Origin: Chanos chanos
Lineage: Eukaryota; Chordata; Actinopteri; Gonorynchiformes; Chanidae
DNA length: 64,000 nucleotides
Direction of reading: 5' to 3'
Assembly: GCF_902362185.1 (NCBI RefSeq)
Contig: NC_044500.1
Coordinates: 18,429,058-18,493,057 of the forward strand
Below, piece after piece: positions 1-13,126 of this stretch; position 1 is the first letter of the stretch, and each line of letters starts with the position of its first letter. The notes under the pieces were generated by a model. It was given only the letters and a program-made list of their open reading frames with translations, had not been told where the DNA came from and searched no databases. Position numbers and translations under genes: made by a program.

Positions 1-1070
1 ACCAATGATGCTGGCAAACATGCCGGCCAGCCCCAAACAGGCCTCCAGTATTGCCACACGGAAAGTGCGTGAAACCCGGTCACTCCTATCTGACACATAT
101 GCAAAGCAAGCAGCCAGTATGGCATTAAAGTCCCCAGACAGGCCACTGCACAGTCTCCCAAAGAGGAACCAGCCAACCGGCAGCTTCATGTACATTACGA
201 TCAGGTACACTGTGGCCTGAATTGCCAAACCTAGACTGGGAACGATGAGGACCACACGCCGACCTGCGCGATCACTCCAAGAACCTAGTAACGTCACGGT
301 TATGAGGCCCACACAAAAGCCCCCCAAACTGATGTACAGGTTCCAATGGGCAGTCAAAGTCTCCACCTCCTGGAAGTAGGGAGAACAAGAATTAAAAATG
401 TAGTATAGATAATATTAGGGTTAAAAACATACAAAACAAGCAAACAAACAAATATTTAGAGTGCAAAATTGAGAGTCAAGAACAAATAGTCAGTGACTAT
501 AACAGTTATAGAGTGTGATAAAAAAAGTAAAGTGTAACTTTTCACTAAGAAGAATAAAGACTACACTAAAGTGGCATTGCAGTCATGTGCAAACTTCACA
601 AGAAAATGAACAGAGCAAGTTACTTCATCAAATTACTTCATGTTACAACCAATTAGAACGTCAAGAGTAAACATTCCTTTGCTTGTTTAAGTCCGGGGCT
701 GTCTTTCAAATGACTCATACAGGCCACCGTAGGTAAACTAATGTCTGTTGTTTACAGTTTTTGTAACCTTCTGAAGTGGGTCATGGGGCTCGGACGAATT
801 GCCACATCCCCCTGATTTGGTTCCGTTATAGCCAACATGTTCGCTGAAACGATCCCACAGGTATTGTGTGTAGAGAGGCATCTGTAGAGCCAACGAAAAC
901 ATATTGAGAAAGAGCACGGGCTCAACTGAAATCGAAAACGGGCAAGAATACGGCGGCGTTTTTGAGCAAGTGGACCCATTCGGTAAACAACAGTTGTTCT
1001 TCGAGCCGAACTGCTGATCGGACGACTCGGGGTCCTCAGGAAGAATCGCGCTTGTATCGGAATCCTCCAT
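1..1070 (-). CDS. slc46a1: Proton-coupled folate transporter, 5' part (2 coding exons, cut by window edge)
   Basis: Major facilitator family carrier that imports folates with protons at the plasma membrane. Coding exon 1 is 768-1070 (start codon 1068-1070; donor AAG|GTTACA); exon 2 runs from 369 (acceptor CTTCCAG) past the left edge. The exons join in phase 0, giving residues 1-224. Visible: a hydrophobic first segment, two N-glycosylation sites flanking a Cys in the first loop (NGT, then GGCGNSS, matching human Asn58, Cys66 and Asn68), and the MFS motif [11 protein letters not shown] at residues 130-139, matching the human Asp109-Arg113 region that is mutated in hereditary folate malabsorption. 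SLC46A3 is an alternative by sequence, but the neighbours slc13a2, foxn1 and unc119 fit SLC46A1. The intron is 398 bp. The C-terminal half lies outside the window. Confidence 0.9.
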
Positions 1071-4030
1071 GATTGAAGTGCCGGCAGCAAACCCTAGCGA
1101 GTTTCAAAATTCAAGATACACTCACGGAAAGAACTGACTGTAGTTTCTGTTTTACAGTATGTGTGCTACAGTGTAAAGTTTAAAGACAATTTAACCATGT
1201 TTCATGAGACGCATTCCAGCTGAGTAGGGTTTCTTGTCTCCTTAGTCAGCAGCTCACCCCACTCCTGGAGGCGACCGGAACATTGTCAAGGCACGTGAGA
1301 TAGAGTGTGCGCAAGTGTCGTGCTCGATACGCAGAAAGCGACATCAGACGTTCTTTGCAAGCACGGGTTCAGCTGAGGTTAAAACACAGTGTCACCCTTA
1401 AAAATCGCTGATAACATTACTTGAATAAATTTAAAACTCTAAATTTAAGTTAGTAAGTCTCCGAGTTACACGTGACGTTTTTCAGTATTTGGAAATAAGA
1501 AATAATTATTAAAGTAAGTTGAAAAAGTCAAACAGTATCTCTGTATTGGGATGAAAAAATATTTTGGTGATTTCCTTCATGTTAACAATGTACTCTGTCT
1601 GTTTTATCGTGCAGGCCTACACTTAAACATACATACACGCACACGCACACACTCTCACACTTCTGTATCCAAATTTTTACAGCCTTAGTGAATGTACGTG
1701 TGATCTAATGACGAACTTACAATGTGTTGTGCTCGGCAAATCTTTCTGACAAGAAATGCCCCATGCCTTTAATCTTCAGTAGGATTTAGTTTGACTGGCA
1801 AAAACAAATACTTAACTATTACTTTTGGGAATTTTGATTAATTCTTATGCCCCCACCCTTGATCCTCTTCACAAGGTTTACATTTGCACTTCTAAATATT
1901 TTCATTTCATCCTGTGCTACCACATTTTTTTTTTCAGTATTATTGTATACTCAGTTATTTAAAACACTTAATCAGCTTAGAGATCTAAGAGATCTCATCT
2001 GTTCTGCTGGAGTACCACAGAATTCTGAATGAGCTCCTCAATGACAACCAGACAAATATTTCAATAACAGAAAACCAAATATCCTTTTTTTGGTTTTGTT
2101 CGGGAGAGTATCAGTATTTTCAATATTGGCTGAGTTAATTGTTTTACCTGAAGACTTTAATAAATATTTACTGAATGATTTGAAAAGTATCAAACTTTAG
2201 TGTGTTTCACCATTAAACCAAATACAAAGCAGAAAGCTACAGCAGAGGTCCATGAAACATTTATCATACATAAAGTTAACCATGCACATACTGTTGCTTA
2301 CAGTTTATTACTTGTCATGATTAGACAAAATGTCTTTTTTTCCATTCTGGTGACATTCTGCTTAAAAACCTAATTCAGAATTATGCCAGTCTGGAGTGGA
2401 ATGTAGTGAAATGTGAGCAGTCTGTAGCAGGGTCTTTACATGACCGTGTTATGGTGGGAAAGTGTAAAGCTGGTCTCAGGACCCTTGGCTCTTTAGTACA
2501 CTATCTCTCAGGACCCTTGGCTCTTTAGTACACTATCTCTCAGGACCCTTGGCTCTTTAGTACACTGTCTCTCAGGACCCTCGGCTCTGTAGTACACTGT
2601 CTCTCAGGACCCTTGGCTCTGTAGTACATTATCTCTGAGATCACAGGGCAGATGGAGAGACAAGGAGTCTGGTCTCACTGGGCTGAAGAGAGAGAGGGAT
2701 AGATTGAGAGAGAGATACAGAGAGAGAGAGAAACAGAGAAAAAGACAGAGGAGGCAGAGAGAGATAGAGATAGAGGGACCTTCGCCCTGTGATGACAACA
2801 CGATGACAGCCACCGTGTTTTACAACTAAGAGTTTTTACAGATAAAGATGCTTGACTCCGCTTCATGGAAAATTTTACTGAATGAACCGGGAAATCTAGT
2901 TCATTATCTTTACAACAATCATCCGTCTGTTCAGAAATAACGTTAGATTTGCTTTTTTGAAATGCCTGTGTGAACTGACAGTGTGAATACAGGCCACAGC
3001 AGTGTGCTGACACCAGCATCTTCTAATCCAGTCATTATGACCAAGTGTGTCACTCATAGAAACTGCAAAACAATGAAAGAAGCCAGAAAGAAGAAGGAAG
3101 ACAGAGAGAGAGAGAAAGAGAGAGAAGCCAGGCCCAGTGTAAGCCTAGCACGGACACACAGCAGGCTCAGACAGGAGATTTTCTCCTGTCTCCAGAATAG
3201 GACTATCACAACAGCAAGCTATGTACTTAACAGCTGTAACGACCTGACCGATCTCTTCTGTGTATGGTTTGATCTCTGTTTCTTGGACAGGTTTTTTTTT
3301 CATATCCCCTTCATATCCTCTTTCCCCTCCTGCTTCTTCTTCTTCTTCTTCTTCTTCTTCTTCTTCTTCTTTATGATGATGATGGCAACATTGTTGCTGT
3401 TATTATTACCACTTATAGTTAAAATAACAAAACAACAGCCATCATGAACAAAAACAACAACAACAATAAACACTGTACCCTTTCAGTGGGCCCTGCTAAC
3501 ATTGAGAAGCAGACAAAAGAAGAATTGCTTAAGGAATTCAGCTGAGGAAAGCCAGGAGCCTGAGATTAAATGATAATTTTGTTAGATTATGCCCAGTGTT
3601 CTTTAAAAATGCCACAATATTCTGGTCTTTTTAAATGCCGGGCCTTGAAACTCAGGACTTGACGTTTCTTAACCCTTTCATACGCTGGGCACAGAAAGAG
3701 AACGGAGCGTTTGTGTGTTTGGACACAAATGCCTCTATTCCACGCACAATGATATTTTACACAAACTGACCGCTTCAAGAAGGATGTACTGTTTCTTATG
3801 TATTTGCTCTGTGCAACAAACTCTATTCTTATATCTATTTCTCTTCATATATATATTTGCATATAATTTAAAATAAAGTGTTTGAAACTGAATATCTGAT
3901 TACAAACATGTTTTTATTGTACATGCTAGTGAAATGTTCACCAGTAATTGTGAAAGACAGCAAAATCAGCTGTGTGACCAGCCTGAAGGACGCCACCCTC
4001 TCCAGAGTTAATGTTTAATTCTGTTATGGT
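1071..4030. other. Divergent slc46a1/slc13a2 spacer
   Basis: No gene was seen. It should hold the slc46a1 promoter at its left side: a CACGTG E-box lies at 1292-1297 in locally GC-richer sequence, about 220 bp upstream of the slc46a1 start codon. The rest is AT-rich spacer with a 32-bp minisatellite, GA-rich tracts at 2685-2775 and 3095-3125, and a (TTC)n run at about 3331-3370. Open frames here come from the simple repeats. Confidence 0.6.
2475..2634. repeat. Minisatellite, 32-bp unit, 5 copies
   Basis: Five head-to-tail copies of a unit starting CTCAGGACCCTTGGCTCT. Copies differ at a few sites (CTTGG/CTCGG, CTTTAG/CTGTAG, CACTATCT/CACTGTCT), so the array is young but not perfectly homogenised. 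It lies between slc46a1 and slc13a2. Confidence 0.9.
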
Positions 4031-4036
4031 CAGACA

Positions 4037-4042
4037 TATATA
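4037..4042 (+). promoter_or_regulatory. slc13a2: Candidate TATA box of slc13a2
   Basis: TATATA sits 95 bp upstream of the slc13a2 start codon, in a local sequence ACATATATAGCGG. A transcription start about 25-30 bp downstream would leave a 5' UTR of about 70 nt. This is inferred from position only. Confidence 0.4.
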
Positions 4043-4136
4043 GCGGCACTTGATCTTCTCCTCTCTCTTTGAGCTGTCTGAAAGTGTCTTCATTTAACCC
4101 CTAAACTACTTTTTCCTTTCAATTCAACTTTCTGTC

Positions 4137-7100
4137 ATGGCTGCGGTCTTGAGATGGCTGTGGAGATACCGAAATTACCTTGTCATTTACCTCACTCCCT
4201 TGATCATCCTAGCATTACCACTGTATTACTCTGGTACAGAATACTCTTCGGTAAGTCGGATTTTTTTTTTGGGGGGGGGGGGGGGGGCGGTTAGACTGTC
4301 TGTTTGTACATTTGTTTGTTTCTCACTTGTGCTCTTCCTGTAACATCTGTCAAATGTGGAATTTAACCATCAAAAGATTTAACCATTGTCCCTGTATGAG
4401 AGAGAACCCCCCCACAAACACTATTTTAGAAATTAAAAAAATCAGTAATGGAAAATTACTGAAGCATTCAAGTTAATCTGAGAAGCATTTTTTTTTTATT
4501 AAATATATGAAAAACATTTTTTTCAGTATTTAAACATTTTCAGGATTTTTCTTTGTCTTTTTAATGATGCATGAAAGAGAATTTACAACTTCATTTTAAA
4601 GCTGCTGTATAAATTCATTGACTCTGCGAGTGAATATTATCCCTGATTGTGATACAAAAAATCCTCAGAGCGATAAAAATCACGAACAAGAGAGAGTTGA
4701 GCCGTTTATGGTCCCATATACACTTTAAAGCTTTATTACGTAGAACATCATAATCATTAATCTTTATGGCTCTTTGAAAAAACAAAGTTACTACAATCAA
4801 GCAAATACCGATATATTCGATATATAAAGTGTACAAATATCCGTACACTTTATGTCATTAGCCATCCTTCTCCCATTGGTGCACATTCATTTTGAAGGAT
4901 TCGGTGCTTTGACTTTTTTGTGCCAGTGAAAATAGATTTGCCAGAATTTGCCTGTGTAATTGAGATGATATCCAATGTTCTGCTCAATTTGGTGTTATCT
5001 GTTTTAAAGATATAGTTACAAAGGTTACTCTATGGTCAAAACTTTCACCCTAACAATTGAGATATGACAAACAAAACAAAGAGATAAGACTGCAGCATTC
5101 TTCAGTAATTGGTGACTGAGTTACTTCCTGTGCAGCATTGAAAAGAAATACATTTTGGGCAAAACAAATTTGTCCATTACAGAATATTATACAGAACATT
5201 TGTAAAAATCTTGGATCAAATGATTTATCTCTTGACACCTCAGCTTTTCTACCCACCAAAGTGTCACATAAACTCATGTACATTTGTTTGTTTTGTAGAG
5301 ATGAGATAGCAAGTATTCTGTCTTAGGCTGGTAACAAGATGTAAACTAGCCAGGTGGCAGAAAATGCAGCACATTGAACGTCTAAAGTTCAAATACACAC
5401 TATAAGCCTTAACAGAACCTAGATTGTAGTGGACTGGATGTGAGATTCAATGTGAAACCCAGTGGAGAACGACCAGAATTTATGTATATGTGCCTTGTAT
5501 ATGTGTATGCTGCTCTCTTTAAAGATGTTCCTGAGGAGATAACACTATACTTTTTTCCCTCCAATGAAACTCATAAAAGAATATGATAAGACTACATTGT
5601 AAAAAATCATAAAAAACTGCTACGGATCTATTAAACTCTTGCTTATGCTCTTTTTCTTCTCCATTTTTCTTGTGACGTTTTTCTCATCTAAACATTTGTT
5701 TACAGGTTAGCCTGCTAATGTTCGTTGGCATCCACATTATTCTACTGATTCAACACAGCTGTAACTCCTTGAAGCAAACCTTTGTTAAATAATCACTGTT
5801 GTTTCTGTTTGTACATGTAACCCGTGTTATCTCCACTGAAAAGAGTCACTGTGTTGCAGGAAGCCAAATGTGGCTATGCCATCATCCTAATGGCCCTGTA
5901 CTGGTGTACAGAGTGTATCCCATTGGCCGTTACTGCTCTGCTTCCTGTTGTGCTCTATCCCATGATGGGCATCATGGAATCTGGAGAGGTAGGAATTCCA
6001 AAGGGTCCAGTCAGGCTTTCTCACACAGTACAGTCATCTGTTAGAGTCTCTTGACTTGACCTTGGCTGAAATCTGTAACTTGCTAATGATCCGCCCACAG
6101 GTTTGTATCCAGTACCTTAAAGACTCCAATATGCTGTTCATCGGTGGCTTGCTGGTGGCTATTGCTGTGGAACATTGGAACCTTCACAAACGCATTGCCT
6201 TGAGAGTTCTACTCTTGGTGGGAGTCAAGCCAGCTCTGTAAGAATTCTCCATCTATATCTCTGTATACCAATCAAAAATACAGTATACGGACCGGTTGTA
6301 AACAATACCCAGTATTTGGAATGATATCTTTTTTTTCTCTTTTTTTTGACATTTTTAATTTGGTGTGATGTGTAAAAAAGCCTCCATACTACGCCAGACA
6401 ATCCCTGTTAAAAACAAATAAAAACACATATTCTGAATACGCTTTTCTGAAAACACTTTTGAATTTTCCTGACAACAAAGGGTTTCTCTTGCTCATCTGA
6501 AACTATTATTGAATTTCTTCTTAAATGCCTAAGGAATCTTCTATAATTACTAATCTCTCTGATCAACTTTTCATCCGCTATCTATCTTCTTACAGGTTAA
6601 TGATGGGCTTTATGATCACCACAGCCTTCCTCTCCATGTGGATCAGCAACACGGCTTCCACGGCAATGATGCTGCCCATCGCTCACGCTGTGCTCCAGCA
6701 GCTCAGCAAAACGGAAGCTGAAGCTGATGAGAAGGAAGAGGAACGTAAGGGTCGGGACAACCAGGCTTTTGAAATGGCTGAAACCAAGGAAGGGACTGTC
6801 AAAGCAGGCATGGGTATGAGTCACTGAGTGAATGTTTAAATGCAAAATTGATCAGTTCTCTTTGTAGGTATCCGAGGAATGAAAGGAGTTTGTTAGGTGA
6901 AAATGACTTGCCTGAATGAGGATGAAGTTATCACTTCCAGGTGTTTAGGAACACCTTCTTTATTGTGTAAATACTTTGTAAGGTAAGGAAAGTTATGAAG
7001 GTTGGAATATTGGAGAAGATAACAGAAAATGACAGCTATTTCAGCATGGAAGACAGAAAAACAGAAGGCCTGAAAAGAGCGTCTCATTTTACCTCCACAG

Positions 7101-10100
7101 AAACAATTCTCATGTTTTATATAGCAGCAGTCACAATGTAATGATAATGTATTTATGTTAATGCTATCTACAAATCAATCACCTTCTGTGCTAGCACAAG
7201 ATAAAGAAAAGCTGACAAAGTTGTCCTCTGAGCACCCAGAAACAAACTTCTGTCAATTATTGACAAATTAGGGTCTTCAACAAGTCAAGTTAATAAAATG
7301 TTTCTCTCTCTCTCTCTCTTTCCGTCTGTAGCGGAGGAGAGGAATCTTGAGCATGGGAAGAGCACGGCTGAATTAAAGAGATGGGCACGAGAGCAGAAAT
7401 ATCTTAAACTCTCAAAAGGGATGAGCCTCAGTGTGTGCTACGCCGCCAGCATCGGGGGCACTGCCACCCTTACTGGGACCACTCCGAACCTCATCCTCAA
7501 GGGCCAAATGGATGAGTAAGGCTTTCATTGCTATTTATTTATTCTTATCCTTTGATATCTTGTCACATCTCATCATATCTTGTAATATCTCATGCGGCAT
7601 TATTCATAGGACTATACTGATACTAGGGATGCACCGATCCAATACTGATATCATATATCGGTCCGATACTGACTCAAATAGCTAGATTGGGAATCGGTGA
7701 CAATGGGGCCGATCTATGGGGCCGATCTGTTCAATTCAATTCTATTCTCTGTACACACTATTATTTTCGTACCACTTTCCAATTGTTCTACATCCACACT
7801 AAAACAGTGAAATGCCTGTTTTTATGCCATTATGAAGCTGTCCCACCAACTATTTGTTTGGCCAGGTTGCATCCAGAATCGTGGCTCCATGTAGGGTTTG
7901 AATCTCCGTTAGGGTTGTTATCCATCTCTTAAACACAGCAGAGATAAACGTCATCTTCTATGTTGGAGCAGTGCACGTGCATTGTACAATATGATGATCT
8001 GTAATTGAAGATAGATTAGCAAATTTGATAGACAGAGCAGCACTGACTGCATTTTTGCCCGTCATGTGTTTTGGTGTCTTGAGCACAAACTTCCGCCAGT
8101 GTCATAGGAACCGTACGTCATCATTTCTTTCACTCCGTTATCCCTGTCTACATTACAATGTGAACCTGGCATTTTCAAATTTATGCACCTCAGAGAGCGT
8201 TTTGGAAAAGCATAGTATTTGGTGGTGGAAAGCGCTGTTTTAGTGTGGATGGAATGGCTAAAAGGAGAAATAATTATGCTTTTTCAAATTTACCCGGGTT
8301 AGTGTGTACAGGGCAAGCACCTCCAGAAGCATCATGCCAAAGAACACGACGAGTTCAACCAAACAAAAAAGGGGACGATTTGAAGAAGCAGTTAACTTTG
8401 CTGGGTGCATTTCAAAGACACGTGAAACCTCCCTAGTGTGAAAGTGACAAAAATAACAGAAAAGGTTCTCAAATTCAGTTGCTGGTGCACGATTATTTAT
8501 TATTTTAATAATAATAAATAACAATTCAGTAAATTTATATATATGTATTTATTTGTTACATTTTGTTTTACAAAGTTAGGAAAGCACTGTTTATGTCAAG
8601 CCTGATGTTGCCTTACACATAAAAGAATGATCCCAGTCTCTTCCACACAGTGAGGCATACAGCTTATTAAGTAAACACTGGTATTGGATCGGTACTCGGT
8701 ATTGGCTGATACCCAAAGCCCAGGTATCGGTATCGGAATCGGGACTGAAAAAGTCGGATTGGTGCATCCCTAACTGATACCTCACAATATATGATGATAC
8801 GACATCACTGGTCATTTCATTATTTGACTTCATGTTATATAATATAACCGTACCATTTTTTTCCTCCATCGTAGGATGTTTCCTGGGAACAATGGTATAA
8901 TTAACTTTGCGAGCTGGTTTGGTTTTTCCTTTCCAAACATGGTTCTAATGCTTGCCATCTCATGGCTCTGGCTGCAGTTCATGTACTTGGGTTTCAAGTA
9001 AGTAAATGATTCCCACCCTCCCCGTGACTACAGTGTGTGAAAGTATATAGTAATCCATTATCAAGTATTGATTGTAACTGTTGTGGGGAAAAAAATAAAT
9101 CAGGGACAGGAAAACACGGACATATTACAGAGGAAAAATCAAACACACTTGTCGACTCTCAGTGCTATATGAAGTGCTGACATGAGTGGTCAGAGGGTAA
9201 ATGCTACAGTTATATGCAACGCTGACAACCTTTGTTTCATATTGTTCTACAGCATGAAGAAATCTTTTGGCTGCGGGTCAAAAAAAGTTGACGACCGGGA
9301 GGCCTACCAGGTGATGAAAAACGAATACAAGAAGTTGGGCTCCATGAGCTTTGCAGAGGCTGCTGTACTGGTGATTTTTGTGCTTCTGGTGCTACTGTGG
9401 TTCACGAGAGAACCTGGTTTCATGCCTGGTTGGGCAACAGTTCTCTTCAACAAAGAGGGGCCGTAAGTTCTAATCCCACTTTTACAAATCCACTCTGAAC
9501 CAGAATTATAAGGATTTACCAGATAGATGAGGGTGCCATAAACATGTAAATGACAATAAGTAACCCAGCAGCCTTGTAAATACAGACAGTTCATTTTTAC
9601 ATGACTGCAAAGTGCTAGTTTGGAACTTATTTCCTCTGAAGTATCTTTGTAAAACCGTAGCTGTAACCCTGCAAAGTTAGATATATGCACAGATTTGACA
9701 TCAAGCAGATTTCCTGTTCAGGCACTGTGAAGAAACCAAAACCAACAACTGCTTCATCTTCTATTTCAGGTTTGTAACCGATGGCACAATAGCCATTTTA
9801 ATGTCCTCCTTGTTCTTTATCATCCCTTCCGAAGTGCCAAGATTCTGGAGACATCAAAGCAATGCTGACCCAAACGGTACGTCTCCCCTCTGTCTGCAGC
9901 TTCCTCATAAAATATGGATCTGTGCCTTATCAGTGATAGAGATATACGACTGCCAGCGGGGTCAGCTGACGTAGTGCAATTCTAATCTCTTTGACTGCTC
10001 TGCTTTTGAGGTTCAAACATTGACTCAAGGTCCCTTGAATGGAAAAAAACGTCTACCAGCTGATAGCTGCAAGGTCAAAAATTTCGCAGGGTACATTGTC

Positions 10101-11596
10101 CACGAAGATCAGTGAATCTATTGATATGTTAGTAGATTCAGCAGTATTCCTTGGTTGTGGTAGTTTAACCAACAGGCATAAAGCCAGACCACAAACTTTG
10201 AGGTTGAAGCTATTTCTCAAAGGAACTGAACAATGAGCTGCCCCTAGTGTTTAGTAAACAAAAAGAGTGTCACCGTGATTAAGTGCCACTGAGCTCGCAT
10301 TACAAACGAGAAACTCCACGGTTTTTAAGTACACTGTTTTTCTCTTTGTTTCATGATGACTTTCTCTTTCACATGCCACAGATAAATCTGTTAAGCACAC
10401 TTGATTTTGACACGGTCGAATCAAAATATTTTTTTTTGTAAAACAAAGAGCTTTTTCTGTATGTCTCCACCAGTTTCTTATTCATCAGCCCAAAATCTTA
10501 TATTAACTTAAGACATGTCTTTCTATGTGTAGTTACACCTTATCAAATATCTCCATCCACGTCACGCATTTTCTCTTGCTCTCACTCTTATGATTAAGCA
10601 CTTCTGCTCTGCATTTAACCCACACACTTATCCAGAGTAACCTATTACTGTCTGAGTGAGAGGTCACACACTCCTGGCAAGAGCCTAAGGGTCAAGAGCT
10701 TTGATCACAGACACATCAGTGGTCAGCTGTAATGCTTGGGGTATATATATAAAAAAAAAACACTCTTTGGTCACTTGGTCAATTCCTTTACAGCTTGAAC
10801 AGAGCAATTATGTTACGATGTCTGAGAGCCTCAGAGGAATGGATTAGTGCACTGATTATAAGATCCATACTCTTCCTCATGTCCCTTTCCAACTGCTCTT
10901 ACAGATGAGAACCAGAGGAGCAACAGTAAGAAGGCCCCTTCAACTTTGTTGAACTGGGATGTGGTCCACGAAAAGATGCCCTGGAACATCATTATCCTGT
11001 TGGGAGGGGGTTTTGCCCTGGCCAAGGGCAGCGAGGTGTGTAGAATAGCATGAGGAGTTTTTAAAACAATTTGAACAGTGTCCTCATGTAGCACACTCCA
11101 AATAAACAACTTCCATCTGAGGGCAGCTTCACTTCAAGCTACGCTATTAACATGCCAAACAGAGCTTCGTTCCCCCAAGAACGGTAACAACAAATAATCT
11201 TATCAGAGAACAGTTAATAATTCACAAAGAGGAATACACAAGGTCTATTCAGAGTTAAATCTGATAAGATTAAATGTCTTGTCTCATTGAAGTACCCGGT
11301 GTGCATAAATTCTAATAAGCTTAATTTACTCAGGGGTTATTTCCTTTCTGGCAATGTTTATATGTGTCACCGGCCATTGATCCCGGAGCTGTTTTGACAC
11401 AGACTTTGTTGTGTTTAAATTCAGACTTCTGGACTCTCTCTGTGGCTCGGAGAAAATTTAGAGCCTCTGAAGGATATTCCACCTTTTGCCATCTCCTTCG
11501 TGCTATGCCTTTTGGTGGCCATGTTCACGGAATGTTCCAGTAACACTGCCACAACCACTCTCTTCTTACCAATTCTGGCCTCCATGGTAAGTGAAT

Positions 11597-11629
<33 letters not shown>

Positions 11630-13081
11630 GATACACACACACACACACACACACACACTAGAGCTGATAATATCGGTCGATATGAGCTAATTGCGGATAA
11701 ATCGGTATTGTGTTTAGAATGGCTGATAAATGACAATTAAAAAAGAAACAGAGAGATGGATGATAGTGTCTTGTTTCGTACAACATGTACCTTGATTAAG
11801 TCCAGACAACGACGTAATACAATTCAAAGTATTTATTTGGTGTTGCCCCACCCGATGCAAACATGTTGATGGTCTTACAGGAGGGAATACTTTACACACC
11901 CTGAGACTGCGCTGACAAACACTATCTGCGTTTGCTATGGACCAGTAACAATCAAGCATACTTCAGCATCCAATAGGGATATTTGTTACCATCTCATGTC
12001 TATAATATTGCCGTTAAACAAGTCTTACCAATATATTCTATGTGAATATTACAGATGGATCCTTCAGCCACGTTATGACATTCATGTCAGCCATGCCTTG
12101 TTTTGCTGCAGTAACATGAAAGCCAGTACCGTCAGTCAAACATCAAAATTACGTTTAATGTTATGGTAGTTCAGTGGTGCAGGCTAAGCTGCTGACAAAC
12201 TTGATTATGGGTTTATTTATGAAACAGTTTGGCAGTTCTAGCATGTAAAGAAACAACGGTCCTATCATTTCTCCCTCGTCACTTCTCAAAATTCTCTGGC
12301 AACATCACTTACAGCAGCTTATAATGCTTCCCATTGCTAAATTAGGTTACCCACAGAAGTAATGCCAAGTTTATCAGTGGAAGACCACTGTTAATGAGCG
12401 GTTAAACTATAGCGTTTAACTTATTCTGCCTCAATGAAATAATGGTAAATCTGCGACTCGTATGCCTGTAATAACAATTGGTGCACTGGAAATTATTGCA
12501 CTAGAGGGGATACATAAATAAACGTGAGCTGAACAATCTGACATGGCTTGGTAGCCAAATAAAGTTATTTAGCCTCTCTTTCAAACGTGTACAGTAGTGT
12601 GAAATCCCAAAGACGCAAGTCCTCGTTGCAGACAGTCATGTAGTATTAGATGCATTCAATAGCCGCATTTACTCCAGGTCACTGTATTAGTTTACTGCAT
12701 TATTTATCAAACTTTATTATATTTTGTTGTACTTTTGTTCAAAGTGCTATTTATGATGATAAAACAAGTTTATTTTTAAACTGCATTATGTAATGTTATC
12801 TTGGTGAAGACTCTTAAGTAACTAATGTTAGAGAAAATCTTTATTTATGTTAAGATTATGTTATCCATTTTACTGTTACACAACATCAATGACCCAACCT
12901 TACCCCTAACAGAAGAAATATTTTGACACATTTTGTTTTATGGATAAGGACAATACGCCTTTGAAAAAAATGTTCCAGCTAGCCAGGACCAGCAAATCCA
13001 TAATCTAACGACTTGTCAGACTGGTTATGTCTTCATTCGGACTTTGCAATGATCAACACAACATCCCAAAAAAACAATGTG

Positions 13082-13126
<45 letters not shown>

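Noticed and set aside
752-1090. 112-codon minus-strand frame overlapping slc46a1 exon 1
   Set aside because: It is an out-of-frame shadow of the slc46a1 coding exon, which matches the family in the other frame.
2604-3019. Frames rich in Ser-Leu in the slc46a1/slc13a2 spacer
   Set aside because: They are translations of GA/CT simple repeats.
11661-11720. Possible hAT end next to an AC tract in slc13a2 intron 10
   Set aside because: TATCGG-like motifs are suggestive, but no matching second end or target duplication was found.
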